A stretch of 64,000 nucleotides of DNA, from contig NZ_LJAL01000001.1 of assembly GCF_001419985.1 (NCBI RefSeq), forward strand, positions 434,001-498,000, given 5' to 3'. The translations under genes and the position numbers were made by a program. Of the stretch, positions 24,160 to 37,062 are shown piece after piece. Every line of letters begins with the position of its first letter. The first letter of the stretch is position 1. The notes beneath the pieces are model-generated. The model did not search any database. It was not told the DNA's origin and saw only the letters and a list, made by a program, of their open reading frames with translations. Origin of the DNA: Loktanella sp. 5RATIMAR09. GTDB taxonomy: Bacteria > Pseudomonadota > Alphaproteobacteria > Rhodobacterales > Rhodobacteraceae.

Positions 24160-24510
24160 AATCTATCGCAAACACCTGAATACTCGGCTGATCATGACGT
24201 GGGTGCGCTTGTGGTTCTGGATGGCGATATGCCGGTCGGGATTGTCACGGAACGGCATTATGCGCGACGGGTGCTCCCCAAAGGCAAATCCTCTCGCAAG
24301 ACCAACGTCAAAGATATTCTGACGGGACCGGTTGTGTGTGCTGAGCCGGCCAGCCAACAGATCAGGGACCGGCACTCATGACTGAAAAGAGAATAGGTCA
24401 TCAGTGAGAACACAGTGATTGGCATCGGTGCGATTGGCGATTTGGTAAAAAGCAAGACGAGCGAGCAGAAGTTCACGATTCATCAGTTGGAGCATGATAT
24501 ATCGCGGTAA
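24160..24510 (+). pseudogene. Broken CBS-domain protein gene
   Basis: One frame reads GALVVLDGDMPVGIVTERHY and continues to SSRKTNVKDILTGPVVCAEP, a clear CBS-domain stretch. It then loses the second CBS domain by deletion and stops at 24381. A neighbouring frame has MTEKRIGH, and a third has VIGIGAIGDLVKSKTSEQKF through to TIHQLEHDISR and a TAA at 24508-24510, the normal C-terminus of such proteins. Deletion plus frameshifts and a missing N-terminus show a dead gene. It lies among other debris left of tRNA-Leu. Confidence 0.82.
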
Positions 24511-24670
24511 ACACAATCCAAACAGCAACCAAATGGTTCAATCCACCAAACGCCATTTGCGCCAGATCAAAGAAGTTTTCCGGTCTGTGTCTAATCTGGC
24601 CAAGAAAAATTGCAGCCTGAATAGCCAAACTTCCTTCAAGACGCGATCGTCGACCTGTCAAAGCTGAAAG

Positions 24671-24976
24671 ATGGAACCCAGAGCAATGAAAATTGTCGAA
24701 ACGATGATTTACCACCAGCTTCGCGAGACGCATGCACAGCGCTTGGCGGATATGTTTCACACGACCGGCGTCGCAGCAGGTTTGGAGCGTGGCTACATCA
24801 GCGAACAGAGAATGCATATCGCGTTGGAGAAGTGCATCCGGTGCCAGAAATCTGATGCCTGCAAGAGCTGGCTGGAAGAAGCAGAACAAGGGTCTCCGCC
24901 ACCCTATTTCTGCGAGAGCCGCGACATGATCCTGCGCCTTGCGAACCGAAGGCCGTCAAGGGAACTCAAAATATGA
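24671..24976 (+). CDS. DUF6455 family protein (copy 2)
   Basis: A 101-residue protein with the pattern CIRCQKSDACKSWLE and a late PPPYFC, the same layout as copy 1. The N-terminal half is amphipathic helix (HQLRETHAQRLADMFHTTGV). ATG 24671 or 24686 could be the start; neither has a strong ribosome site. The stop overlaps the next ATG by four bases, so it is coupled to copy 3 and then to a flavodoxin gene. A role as a small cysteine-based redox or metal-binding protein is an inference. Confidence 0.7.
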   Translation: MEPRAMKIVETMIYHQLRETHAQRLADMFHTTGVAAGLERGYISEQRMHIALEKCIRCQKSDACKSWLEEAEQGSPPPYFCESRDMILRLANRRPSRELKI

Positions 24977-25212
24977 CCATAGGCGAAGCTTTGGGAAGCG
25001 TCTTTGCCGGTCGCGTGACCCGGCTTGGCCAGATGGGCGATATGCTTCAGCTTACGGGTGCACTTGCAGCGCTTGAAGGCGGACCTTGCGCCGAAGTTGC
25101 GTTGGCACCCGCCGTTGTGAGATGCCTGAACTGCGGATGTCCGGACATCTGTCGGGTTAGGCTGACTAGAGCTGAGAATGATGCGGCGGCACCGTTGTTT
25201 GCACCGACCTAG
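24973..25212 (+). CDS. DUF6455-like protein (copy 3, divergent)
   Basis: A 79-residue protein resembling the other two copies in its helical N-terminus (GRVTRLGQMGDMLQLTGALA) and in the cysteine knuckle CLNCGCPDIC. It has an extra Cys in the knuckle and lacks the last conserved Cys of the family (APLFAPT at the end). It overlaps copy 2 by four bases and lies eight bases before the flavodoxin gene. The changes suggest either a specialised partner or early decay. Confidence 0.65.
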   Translation: MTIGEALGSVFAGRVTRLGQMGDMLQLTGALAALEGGPCAEVALAPAVVRCLNCGCPDICRVRLTRAENDAAAPLFAPT

Positions 25213-25220
25213 GGCCGCCA

Positions 25221-25745
25221 ATGACCATTCTTATAATTTTTGAGTCACTTGAGGGTCAAACGCGTAAGATATCAGAGTTCGTGGAAGAACGTTGTCAAAG
25301 AGCCGGGTATCGGGTGAGGATGGTGAGCACGCACGATATGGCTGCGCAAATCTCTGTTGAGGGCGCCGAGAAAGTGGTGCTTGCAGCCCCCGTCCACGAG
25401 CGTCTACACCCCAAGGGTTTTGAATTCTTTGTCGCATCGCACAAAGACGAACTGAATGCTCTCAAAACCCTTATGATTTCAGTCAGTTTGAACGCTGCTT
25501 TTCCGGAGGGCAGGGCTGAGGCCTTGGACTTTTTGACAGAGATGCAACGACGCACGGGTTTTGAACCCGATAGTAAGATCCTGGCAGCAGGCGCTGTCCG
25601 TCCGGACTGTTATGGATATTTCGAGAGCGTCACTGTCCGGAACTCTGTGCTCGCTGATCGCAAGATCAACGTTTTTGAAGGCATACGCGAATTTACCAAC
25701 TGGGACGCACTTGCGACCGAAGTTGATGCGTTCGTCAATATGTGA
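25221..25745 (+). CDS. Flavodoxin-domain protein, HemG-like
   Basis: A 174-residue flavodoxin-fold protein resembling menaquinone-dependent protoporphyrinogen IX dehydrogenase (HemG): ILIIFESLEGQTRKISEFVE for FMN phosphate binding, VVLAAPVHERLHPKGFEFFV and ISVSLNAAFPEGRAEALDFL. A true HemG would oxidise protoporphyrinogen IX anaerobically, which would suit an organism with HemN. The family assignment is good, the exact reaction uncertain. It ends the three-gene set with two DUF6455 proteins. Confidence 0.75.
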   Translation: MTILIIFESLEGQTRKISEFVEERCQRAGYRVRMVSTHDMAAQISVEGAEKVVLAAPVHERLHPKGFEFFVASHKDELNALKTLMISVSLNAAFPEGRAEALDFLTEMQRRTGFEPDSKILAAGAVRPDCYGYFESVTVRNSVLADRKINVFEGIREFTNWDALATEVDAFVNM

Positions 25746-25959
25746 GCCAGAAGTTTTATTCTGCGTGGTCTCAGCGCAAATCACAGTGCACGGAGCCACC
25801 GCTTTTTTAGTGAATTTTACGCGTGCCTGCTTCGCTATCACGCCCTATTCGTAAAGCGGCTGCAGTCAGGTTTTCGTCTTCAATCCATGTTTTCGCGGCC
25901 ACTGCCTGCGGCATACCTAACGGGCCTATGGCCAATAGAGCGACCTGATCCAGCGCCGC

Positions 25960-26232
25960 ATCTTCTATGCCTTCGGAAAGTGCCCGGTCTGGGATTATGA
26001 GGATATTGGCGATTGGTGGACCCGCGCTGATGCCGAGGTGATTGCCCCGATCATCGCTGTGCCGAGGACGGCTGGTACTCGGTCCGAGGTTGGGCGTGCC
26101 AGCGTGATCACTAATCCGGTGACCCGTGTGAAGAAGATCATCTTTCACCCCAAGGTGCTGCCAAGCGCGGTAATCTGCGATCCTGAACTGACCGCGGAAA
26201 GTGGCAGGGCGGCGTTGCCTCTTGAGCCGTAG
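25960..26232 (+). pseudogene. Fragment of an iron-containing alcohol dehydrogenase gene
   Basis: The frame reads CPVWDYEDIGDWWTRADAEV, then APIIAVPRTAGTRSEVGRAS and VITNPVTRVKKIIFHPKVLP, ending PSAVICDPELT before unrelated residues and a stop at 26230-26232. This is the segment around the NAD-binding TTAGTGSEV motif of iron-dependent alcohol dehydrogenases, with G-to-R changes (TAGTRSEV) and both ends missing. Upstream the same frame has a stop at 25936. It is a relic of a full ~380-residue gene. Neighbouring bases to 26480 hold nothing else recognised. Confidence 0.8.
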
Positions 26233-26483
26233 GTAGATGCCCACGGCTTCCGATCGCTTCACAGTCTCAGCTGCACCTGCAATCGAAGCCGCTACGGCAG
26301 GGACAGAGTTGGTGTTCTGCGCCAAGCGAAGCATGTGCTTTCCCGGCAGGTCGCAATCGTTGATTCTGAGGAAATACGAGTGTTCGTCAAGGCGTTGCGC
26401 TGCTCGCAAGGTGCGGGAAGTAGCGGAAGACGCTGATCTCGTGCAAAGCGAGAATGAGATTTTTCGTGATCTCAGTGATGCTA

Positions 26484-26570
26484 TGGTGCCCAGGAGAGGA
26501 CTCGAACCTCCACGTCCATACAGACACCAGCACCTGAAGCTGGCGCGTCTACCAATTCCGCCACCTGGGC
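26484..26570 (-). tRNA. tRNA-Leu (anticodon CAG)
   Basis: On the minus strand an 87-base cloverleaf runs from acceptor GCCCAGG to CCTGGGC plus A and an encoded CCA. The D-arm has GGCGGAATTGGTAGACGC, the anticodon stem-loop is CCAGC-TTCAGGT-GCTGG (anticodon CAG), a long variable arm follows as in class II tRNAs, and the T-arm contains GGTTCGAGTCC. It reads CUG leucine codons, abundant in this genome. It flanks an eroded region, and tRNA genes are common integration sites. Confidence 0.95.
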
Positions 26571-26728
26571 AGGTCACGTGGCGCGGATTTACGCGCGGTT
26601 TAAGGGGCTGTCAACGCGATTCGATGACAAATATCGGGCGAAGGAAAAAATCCTCCCAGATTGCGCCTTGTCTTACAGGGGGGGCGGGGGGTAAACCCGA
26701 CACCAGCTACTTATCTAAAGGCCCACGG

Positions 26729-27709
26729 ATGTCACAGCTTGTCACTATCTTCGGCGGTTCCGGCTTTGTCGGACGCTATATCGCGCGGCGCATGGCGAAA
26801 GAGGGATGGCGTGTGCGCGTCGCGGTGCGCAACGTCAACGAAGCCATGTTCGTCCGGCCTTACGGTGTGGTGGGTCAGGTTGAACCGGTTTTTTGCAATA
26901 TTCGCGATGATGCCAGTGTTGCAGCTGTGACCGAAGGTGCCGATGCTGTTGTCAATTGCGTTGGTGTTCTGGATGAAGTCGGCAAGAACACATTTTCCGC
27001 CGTGCAGGCCGAAGGTGCCGGGCGCATCGCCCGCATCGCTGCGGCACATGGTGTGTCGCGGATGGTGCATATCTCTGCGATTGGTGCAAACGCCGAGGCG
27101 GCAAGCAAATATTCCAAGACCAAAGCCGCGGGCGAGGCGGCTGTGCTGGAGCACATGCCAAACGCCGTAGTCCTGCGTCCGTCAATCGTATTTGGTGCCG
27201 AGGACCAGTTCTTCAACCGCTTTGCCGGCATGTCCCGTCTGGGGCCTGTGTTGCCTGTTATCGGTGCCGACACCAAGTTTCAGCCCGTTTATGTCGATGA
27301 TGTTGCTGCCGCGGCAGTCAAGGGTGTTTTGGGGCAAGCCGAAGGCGGTGTTTATGAGCTGGGCGGGCCCGATGTTCATAGCTTCCGTGAATTAATGCAG
27401 CTGATGCTGGGCGTCATCCGCCGTCGTCGCTTGATTGTGAATACGCCGTTCTGGATGGCGCGGGTGATGGCGGCTGTCTTCGGGATCGTGCGTACCGTAT
27501 CGCTTGGTCTGATCAAGGGGCCTGTGACGAAGGATCAGGTGATCAATCTGGGTGTGGATAATATCGTGTCCGGCGATGCCAAAGGGTTTGCCGCTCTGGG
27601 TTTGCAGCCAACTGCAATGGAGGCTGTGCTACCTGACTATCTGTGGCGGTTCCGTCCGTCGGGGCAGTATGACGCGATCAAGGAATCCGCGAAGAACCTG
27701 AAAGCCTAG
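26729..27709 (+). CDS. NDUFA9-like NAD(P)-binding protein (atypical SDR)
   Basis: A 326-residue Rossmann-fold protein of the atypical short-chain dehydrogenase group related to complex I subunit NDUFA9. The nucleotide motif GGSGFVGRYIARRM is at residues 9-22; the substrate region has SKYSKTKAAGEAAVL. In alphaproteobacteria such proteins are annotated as complex I NDUFA9-family; NADPH binding is likely, catalysis unproven. ATG 26729 gives the typical MSQLVTIFGGSG start; an upstream in-frame extension runs through the tRNA and is discarded. It overlaps the convergent uppP by four bases. Confidence 0.88.
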   Translation: MSQLVTIFGGSGFVGRYIARRMAKEGWRVRVAVRNVNEAMFVRPYGVVGQVEPVFCNIRDDASVAAVTEGADAVVNCVGVLDEVGKNTFSAVQAEGAGRIARIAAAHGVSRMVHISAIGANAEAASKYSKTKAAGEAAVLEHMPNAVVLRPSIVFGAEDQFFNRFAGMSRLGPVLPVIGADTKFQPVYVDDVAAAAVKGVLGQAEGGVYELGGPDVHSFRELMQLMLGVIRRRRLIVNTPFWMARVMAAVFGIVRTVSLGLIKGPVTKDQVINLGVDNIVSGDAKGFAALGLQPTAMEAVLPDYLWRFRPSGQYDAIKESAKNLKA

Positions 27710-28509
27710 GTATAGGCGATCCAGAGCAGCACCACGCCAAGCGCGATCCGGTAGATCACGTAAGGTGTGAAGCTGACGGTCCTGAGAAGACGCATCATCA
27801 GCGTCAGTGCAAGCAGTGCTGCCGCGAATGACAGCACGACGACCAGCCCGATATCGCGCCATGCGCCGATATCGCCCGATCCGATCACATCGAGGCCGAG
27901 CAAGGCCGCAGAGGCAATGATTGTCGGGATCGACATCAGCATTGCAAGGCGCGCGGCATCTGTGCGCGTATAGCCCAGCATACGTCCTGCGGTGATGGTA
28001 ATTCCGGAACGCGATGTTCCGGGGATCAGGGCAACCGCCTGCCAGAGCCCCATTTTCAAGGCGTCTTTCAGTGACCAACTGGCGGCCGTCTTTTCCTCTG
28101 CGCCGTTCTGGTCCGCCCAGTACAGCACAACCCCGAATATGATCATGGCCCAGCCGATCACGGCGATACCGCGCATCGCCTCGGAGAGGCCCGTCACCTT
28201 GAGGATCAGGCCTACGATGATCACAGGGACCGTCGCGATAATCAGGCAGAGTGCAAGGAAGGCGCCTTGTGTATCAATCTTGCCGCGCAGCAGGCGCAGG
28301 GTGCCGCCAAGGGCCAGTTTTACGTCGCACCAGAAATAAAGCACCACGGCGCAGAGCGTGCCTACGTGGGCTGCGACGTCAATGACCTGTCCTTGGTCTG
28401 CCATGCCTGTCAGTGAGGGCAACAGGATCAGGTGACCTGACGATGACACCGGCAGAAACTCGGTGATCCCCTGAATGATCGCGATGATGAGCAGGTGAAG
28501 TGTTGTCAT
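27706..28509 (-). CDS. uppP: Undecaprenyl-diphosphate phosphatase
   Basis: A 267-residue multi-helix inner-membrane enzyme (BacA/UppP) that dephosphorylates undecaprenyl diphosphate to recycle the lipid carrier of peptidoglycan synthesis and confers basal bacitracin resistance. Signature motifs GITEFLPVSSSGHLIL (residues 15-30) and ALIPGTSRSG are both intact. Length is normal. It is convergent with the NDUFA9-like gene and divergent from gltD, with over 200 bases of spacer. Confidence 0.95.
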   Translation of the reverse strand: MTTLHLLIIAIIQGITEFLPVSSSGHLILLPSLTGMADQGQVIDVAAHVGTLCAVVLYFWCDVKLALGGTLRLLRGKIDTQGAFLALCLIIATVPVIIVGLILKVTGLSEAMRGIAVIGWAMIIFGVVLYWADQNGAEEKTAASWSLKDALKMGLWQAVALIPGTSRSGITITAGRMLGYTRTDAARLAMLMSIPTIIASAALLGLDVIGSGDIGAWRDIGLVVVLSFAAALLALTLMMRLLRTVSFTPYVIYRIALGVVLLWIAYT

Positions 28510-28728
28510 GGACCCGACTTTTGATTCGTCTTGTTCAACCTATAACCTGCCTGAATCTTGGGGAAAGAGGGGATATAGGTAACATAACGGACCTAATTTT
28601 AGCAAATTGACCATGGCCTTTTGCGTGATGCGACAAATTTTCTTCGATATAGGTCAGTATTGCTGCCTTTTCATTTCGTTTGGACCGTTTTAAAAGGCAT
28701 CTCGCTCTGGAATATGGGAGGGTGGCTT

Positions 28729-30156
28729 ATGGCTGGCCAAAAGATGTTGAAGTTTACACAAGTATCGCGCGAGATGCCCGAAAAGCGTCCGCCGAACTTA
28801 CGCAAAGAAGACTTCGGTGAGATTTACGCCGAGTACGCGCGCGACAAGGCCGCAGAGCAGGCCAGCCGGTGTAGCCAGTGTGGGGTGCCTTATTGCCAGA
28901 CCCATTGTCCGTTGCACAACAATATTCCTGACTGGCTGCGTCTGACCGCAGAAGGCCGGTTGGAAGAAGCCTATGAGCTTTCTCAGGCGACCAACACCTT
29001 CCCCGAGATTTGTGGTCGTATTTGCCCGCAAGACCGCCTGTGCGAAGGCAATTGCGTGATTGAACAGTCCGGCCACGGCACCGTAACGATTGGCTCGGTC
29101 GAGAAATATATCACCGATACCGCGTTTGAAGAGGGCTGGGTCAAGCCCATCCGCCCGCATGCCGAGCGGAGCGAAAGTGTAGGCATTATTGGCGCCGGTC
29201 CCGGTGGTTTGGCTGCTGCCGATATGCTGCGCCGTCAGGGTGTGCAGGTCACCGTCTATGACCGCTATGATCGGGGGGGTGGTTTGCTCACCTACGGTAT
29301 CCCGGGCTTCAAATTGGAAAAAGATATCGTCATGCAGCGCATGGCGCAGCTGGAAGATGGCGGTGTGCAGTTTGTGCTGAATTGCAACGTGGGCGAAGAC
29401 CTTTCGTTTGACGCCATTCGCGGCAAGCATGACGCAGTGCTGATCGCCACGGGTGTCTATAAAACACGCGATTTACCGGATTCCGGTGCTGATGGCATTG
29501 TCGATGCGATCGACTATCTGACGGCCAGCAACCGCAAGAGCTTTGGCGATGATGTGCCGGAATTTGACAGCGGTGAATTGAATGCCGAAGGCAAGCGTAT
29601 TGTCGTGATCGGCGGCGGTGACACGGCGATGGATTGCGTGCGTACCGCGATCCGTCAAGGCGCTGAAAGCGTGAAGTGTCTGTACCGTCGCGACCGCGCC
29701 AATATGCCGGGTTCGCAGCGCGAAGTGCAGAACGCCGAAGAAGAAGGTGTCGAGTTTGTCTGGCTTGCGGCCCCCAATGGTTTCGAAGGTGATCCTGTCA
29801 CAGGTGTGAAGGTGCAAAAGATGCGTCTGGGCGCGCCTGACGCCACTGGCCGCCAAGCGCCCGAGTTGATTGAAGGTTCCGACTATGTCGAGGGTGCGGA
29901 TATCGTGATCAAGGCGCTGGGTTTCGAGCCCGAGGACCTGCCAAAGCTTTGGGGTGTTGAGGGGCTGGAAGTGACCCGTTGGGGCACGGTGAAAGCCGAC
30001 TTCAACACCGGTGCAACAAGCCTTGAGGGCGTTTATGCCGCCGGCGACATCGTGCGCGGTGCTTCGCTTGTTGTGTGGGCTATTCGCGATGGGCGTGACG
30101 CGGCGACCGCGATGCTGGAGTATCTGGGGCAAGCAGCCACTGTTGCTGCCGAATAG
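28729..30156 (+). CDS. gltD: Glutamate synthase small subunit
   Basis: A 475-residue NADPH-dependent subunit. The N-terminal Fe-S region has CSQCGVPYCQTHC (residues 40-52) and ICGRICPQDRLCEGNC; FAD binding is GAGPGGLAAADM near 152 and NADPH binding GGGDTAMDCVRTA near 295. It passes electrons to GltB for conversion of glutamine plus 2-oxoglutarate to two glutamates. ATG 28729 is preceded by GGGAGGGTGG; the longer frame to 28621 has no family similarity. Two small secreted-protein genes separate it from gltB. Confidence 0.96.
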   Translation: MAGQKMLKFTQVSREMPEKRPPNLRKEDFGEIYAEYARDKAAEQASRCSQCGVPYCQTHCPLHNNIPDWLRLTAEGRLEEAYELSQATNTFPEICGRICPQDRLCEGNCVIEQSGHGTVTIGSVEKYITDTAFEEGWVKPIRPHAERSESVGIIGAGPGGLAAADMLRRQGVQVTVYDRYDRGGGLLTYGIPGFKLEKDIVMQRMAQLEDGGVQFVLNCNVGEDLSFDAIRGKHDAVLIATGVYKTRDLPDSGADGIVDAIDYLTASNRKSFGDDVPEFDSGELNAEGKRIVVIGGGDTAMDCVRTAIRQGAESVKCLYRRDRANMPGSQREVQNAEEEGVEFVWLAAPNGFEGDPVTGVKVQKMRLGAPDATGRQAPELIEGSDYVEGADIVIKALGFEPEDLPKLWGVEGLEVTRWGTVKADFNTGATSLEGVYAAGDIVRGASLVVWAIRDGRDAATAMLEYLGQAATVAAE

Positions 30157-30234
30157 GCAGTACAGACCGCTTACAGACGATCGTCTTCCGCGCGATTTAG
30201 GTAGGTCACATCTGCTGACCTGGAGGGTAAAGAA

Positions 30235-30906
30235 ATGATGAAACCAATGATCATCCTGACTGCTTTGGGTGTGGCCGCTCCGGCCACGGCCCAGCAGAGC
30301 TTTGCCGCGCCAGAGGGGTGTGAAGCCGTGCTGACAGTCCAGAACAAGGGTTGCGTCATGACCAATGTCTGGCAGTGCGCCGCCGATGATCCCGGCGATC
30401 AGTGGATCGCGCTGCTGACGCAGGGAGGTGTCTTTAGCGTGCAAAAGGTTGACGCCGAATTCCAGTGGGTCGAGGCCTATAAGGTCACAGGAAACGAGCG
30501 GTTGATCACCCCCGCCGAAGATGCCGCATCGCTGACCACACTTTTCGAGACCCAGATTGATACATGGGATTTCATGCTTGAAACCGACGATGGCACCGAG
30601 CGGAACGTGGGTTTTGACATGCTGACCGGTGAAACCACCGAGATTGACGGGGAAGTCCTGCTCAATACCGAGTTTCAGGGGCGCACGATTGATGGCGACG
30701 GCAATGTGATCGACGCCAGCAGTGGCCGCCAGTATGTCAGCGAAGAGCACCGGTTGTTCTTTTTCGGCGAAAGCTGGTCCGACGAGAACCCCGATCAGGT
30801 GATTGATATGTCGCCGGTCGAGTTCATCTATCCCGGTGAGCCGGGGTTCTTTGCGGATATGCCCGTATACGAATGCAACGTCATAGAATCAGGGTTCCGC
30901 CCATGA
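30235..30906 (+). CDS. Secreted protein, tandem paralogue 1 between gltD and gltB
   Basis: A 223-residue exported protein (signal peptide ending APATAQQ). The mature part has a conserved pattern with its neighbour: FAAPEGCEA, a second and third Cys (GCVMTNVWQC), QWVEAYKV, TWDF, TLTGE-type DMLTGETTEIDG, SPVEFIYPGEPGFF and a final Cys. Four conserved cysteines suggest two disulfides. No family is recognised. A strong GGAGGG site precedes ATGATG. It overlaps the next gene as ATGA. Confidence 0.78.
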   Translation: MMKPMIILTALGVAAPATAQQSFAAPEGCEAVLTVQNKGCVMTNVWQCAADDPGDQWIALLTQGGVFSVQKVDAEFQWVEAYKVTGNERLITPAEDAASLTTLFETQIDTWDFMLETDDGTERNVGFDMLTGETTEIDGEVLLNTEFQGRTIDGDGNVIDASSGRQYVSEEHRLFFFGESWSDENPDQVIDMSPVEFIYPGEPGFFADMPVYECNVIESGFRP

Positions 30907-31565
30907 GACTGGCTTGCGCCCTTATCCTTTTGGCCAGCCCTGCTGCCGCGCAAGACACATTCGCCCTGCCGGGTGGGTGCGAGGCATTTGTGACCGTGCA
31001 AAGCGAGAGCTGTCAGGTGGATCACCACTTTATCTGTCTGAACGATCCCGAGGGACACAAGCGCCGTGTCAGCCTTGATGAGCAGGGCATGACCTATACC
31101 GGTGTGACCGATGCAGAGGCGCAGTGGATCAGCAGTTTTCATGTCCTCAGCGGGCATAGCGAAGTGTTGGAAAGCGCGCCCATTGATCCTGCGTCTTTCA
31201 GCGAATTGATCGCAACCGACCTCGACACCTATGATTTCCGCACCCTGTCGGACGAGATCGGCGAGACCCGCTATGTGGGCCGCGATACGTTGACCGGCCG
31301 TCAGATTACCATTGATGGCGTGACACTGGATGAGACCACTTATGACATCACCGCCTATGACGGGGCTGGAAATGAAGTATGGGCGGCCCAGGGCCGCGAG
31401 TTTATCAACCGTGACTGGCGCATGTTTCTGGCCGGGACCGGTACGGTGACGACATCGGACGGCACTTATGAGCGGTCCAACCGCCCTGTCGAATTTATCT
31501 TCCCCGGCGAACCCGGGTTCCTGAGCGCCAGCCCGAAACACGGGTGTGGTGCCGCGATCTCTTAG
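30903..31565 (+). CDS. Secreted protein, tandem paralogue 2 between gltD and gltB
   Basis: A 220-residue exported protein (signal LACALILLASPAAAQ). It matches paralogue 1 along its whole length: FALPGGCEAFVTVQSESC, QWISSFHVLSG, TYDFRTL, TLTGRQITIDGVTLDETTYD and RPVEFIFPGEPGFL, with the four Cys conserved. It arose by tandem duplication and is translationally coupled to copy 1. Function is unknown; the position inside the glt group suggests only co-expression. An earlier in-frame start at 30873 has no support. Confidence 0.78.
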   Translation: MRLACALILLASPAAAQDTFALPGGCEAFVTVQSESCQVDHHFICLNDPEGHKRRVSLDEQGMTYTGVTDAEAQWISSFHVLSGHSEVLESAPIDPASFSELIATDLDTYDFRTLSDEIGETRYVGRDTLTGRQITIDGVTLDETTYDITAYDGAGNEVWAAQGREFINRDWRMFLAGTGTVTTSDGTYERSNRPVEFIFPGEPGFLSASPKHGCGAAIS

Positions 31566-31618
31566 ACCTGAATTTTAAGCCCACCCCAGTGGTGGCCCCG
31601 CCTAGAAAGGAAACGCAG

Positions 31619-36151
<4,533 letters not shown>

Positions 36152-36158
36152 ATACCAC

Positions 36159-36186
36159 GCCCTCGCGCTGTAAATTGTGCGAGGGC
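36159..36186 (+). terminator. Hairpin after gltB
   Basis: GCCCTCGC (36159-36166) pairs with GCGAGGGC (36179-36186) around a 12-base loop, eight bases after the gltB stop. There is no strong T-run, so termination may be incomplete, but the perfect 8-bp GC stem makes a 3' end here likely. Confidence 0.6.
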
Positions 36187-36224
36187 GCTGCAACTTCTTG
36201 ACCGCTTAACCCCGCCTATGGCTT

Positions 36225-36998
36225 ATGGGTCTGATGGCAGAACCGAGCACAGCAAAGAAGCGAACGGCGCAAAAGCCGGCACCTAAAAAGAAACCTGCGA
36301 GGAAGACCGAAAAGCTGGGGCTGGTAGCCCGCGTGCGGCGGTTCATTCGCAGAACGGTTTTTTGGGGTGTTTTAGCTGTCTTTTCTTTCGCGCTGCTCTG
36401 GACGCTGCTGTACGCGGTCATCAACCCCCCCACGACACCTTACATGCGCGCAGAGGCCCACCGTTTGGTCACGATTGAACGGGAATGGGTAGATATCGAA
36501 GATATCGCCCCTGTCATGGCGCGGTCTGTGGTTGCGGCGGAAGATGCGAATTTCTGTCTGCACTGGGGACTGGATGTCAACGCGATCCAGGATGCTGTGG
36601 AACGCGGGCGCGGCGGGGCCTCGACGATATCGCAGCAGGTCGTGAAGAACGTCTTCCTCTGGCACGGGCGCAGTTGGTCGCGCAAAGCCATCGAGGCGCT
36701 TTGGACGCCCTTGACCGAGGCAATCTGGTCCAAGCGCCGGATTGTCGAGCTTTACCTGAACGTGGCAGAGTTCGATGAAGGTGTGTTTGGCGTGCAGGCC
36801 GCCGCGCGGCATTACTTCGGCGTTGATGCCGCCAATCTGACGCCCACGCAGGCCGCGCGCCTTGCCGCGATCCTGCCTGCGCCTAAAACCCGTTCGGCCA
36901 GCAACCCCAGCACATTTACCCGCAATCGCACCGCCGCGATCATGAGCGGGGCGGCAACGATTGCGGCGGACGGACGCGCGGAATGCTTTGAAAACTGA
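36225..36998 (+). CDS. mtgA: Monofunctional peptidoglycan glycosyltransferase
   Basis: A 257-residue inner-membrane enzyme (GT51) that polymerises lipid II. A basic N-terminus (KKRTAQKPAPKKKPARKT) precedes one membrane anchor (about residues 45-68). Catalytic motifs are intact: AAEDANFCLHWGLD with the key Glu, RGGASTISQQVVKN and KRRIVELYLNVAEF. No transpeptidase domain is present, as expected for MtgA. ATG 36234 is an alternative start three codons in. Confidence 0.93.
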   Translation: MGLMAEPSTAKKRTAQKPAPKKKPARKTEKLGLVARVRRFIRRTVFWGVLAVFSFALLWTLLYAVINPPTTPYMRAEAHRLVTIEREWVDIEDIAPVMARSVVAAEDANFCLHWGLDVNAIQDAVERGRGGASTISQQVVKNVFLWHGRSWSRKAIEALWTPLTEAIWSKRRIVELYLNVAEFDEGVFGVQAAARHYFGVDAANLTPTQAARLAAILPAPKTRSASNPSTFTRNRTAAIMSGAATIAADGRAECFEN

Positions 36999-37062
36999 CC
37001 CAGCCATTGAACAGCGGCGCTGCTTGCGGCATTGAAGGGCGAGTTATTGTTGTGAGCCGCGC

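Noticed and set aside
25807..26577. A 256-codon minus-strand frame over the alcohol dehydrogenase relic and tRNA
   Set aside because: It reads through the tRNA gene and is antisense to a recognisable dehydrogenase fragment. Parts such as AKTWIEDENLTAAALRIG look protein-like, but no family was identified, so it is not called.
29473..30750. A 425-codon open frame on the minus strand across gltD and paralogue 1
   Set aside because: Antisense to two well-supported genes, low-complexity composition, no ribosome site or motif.
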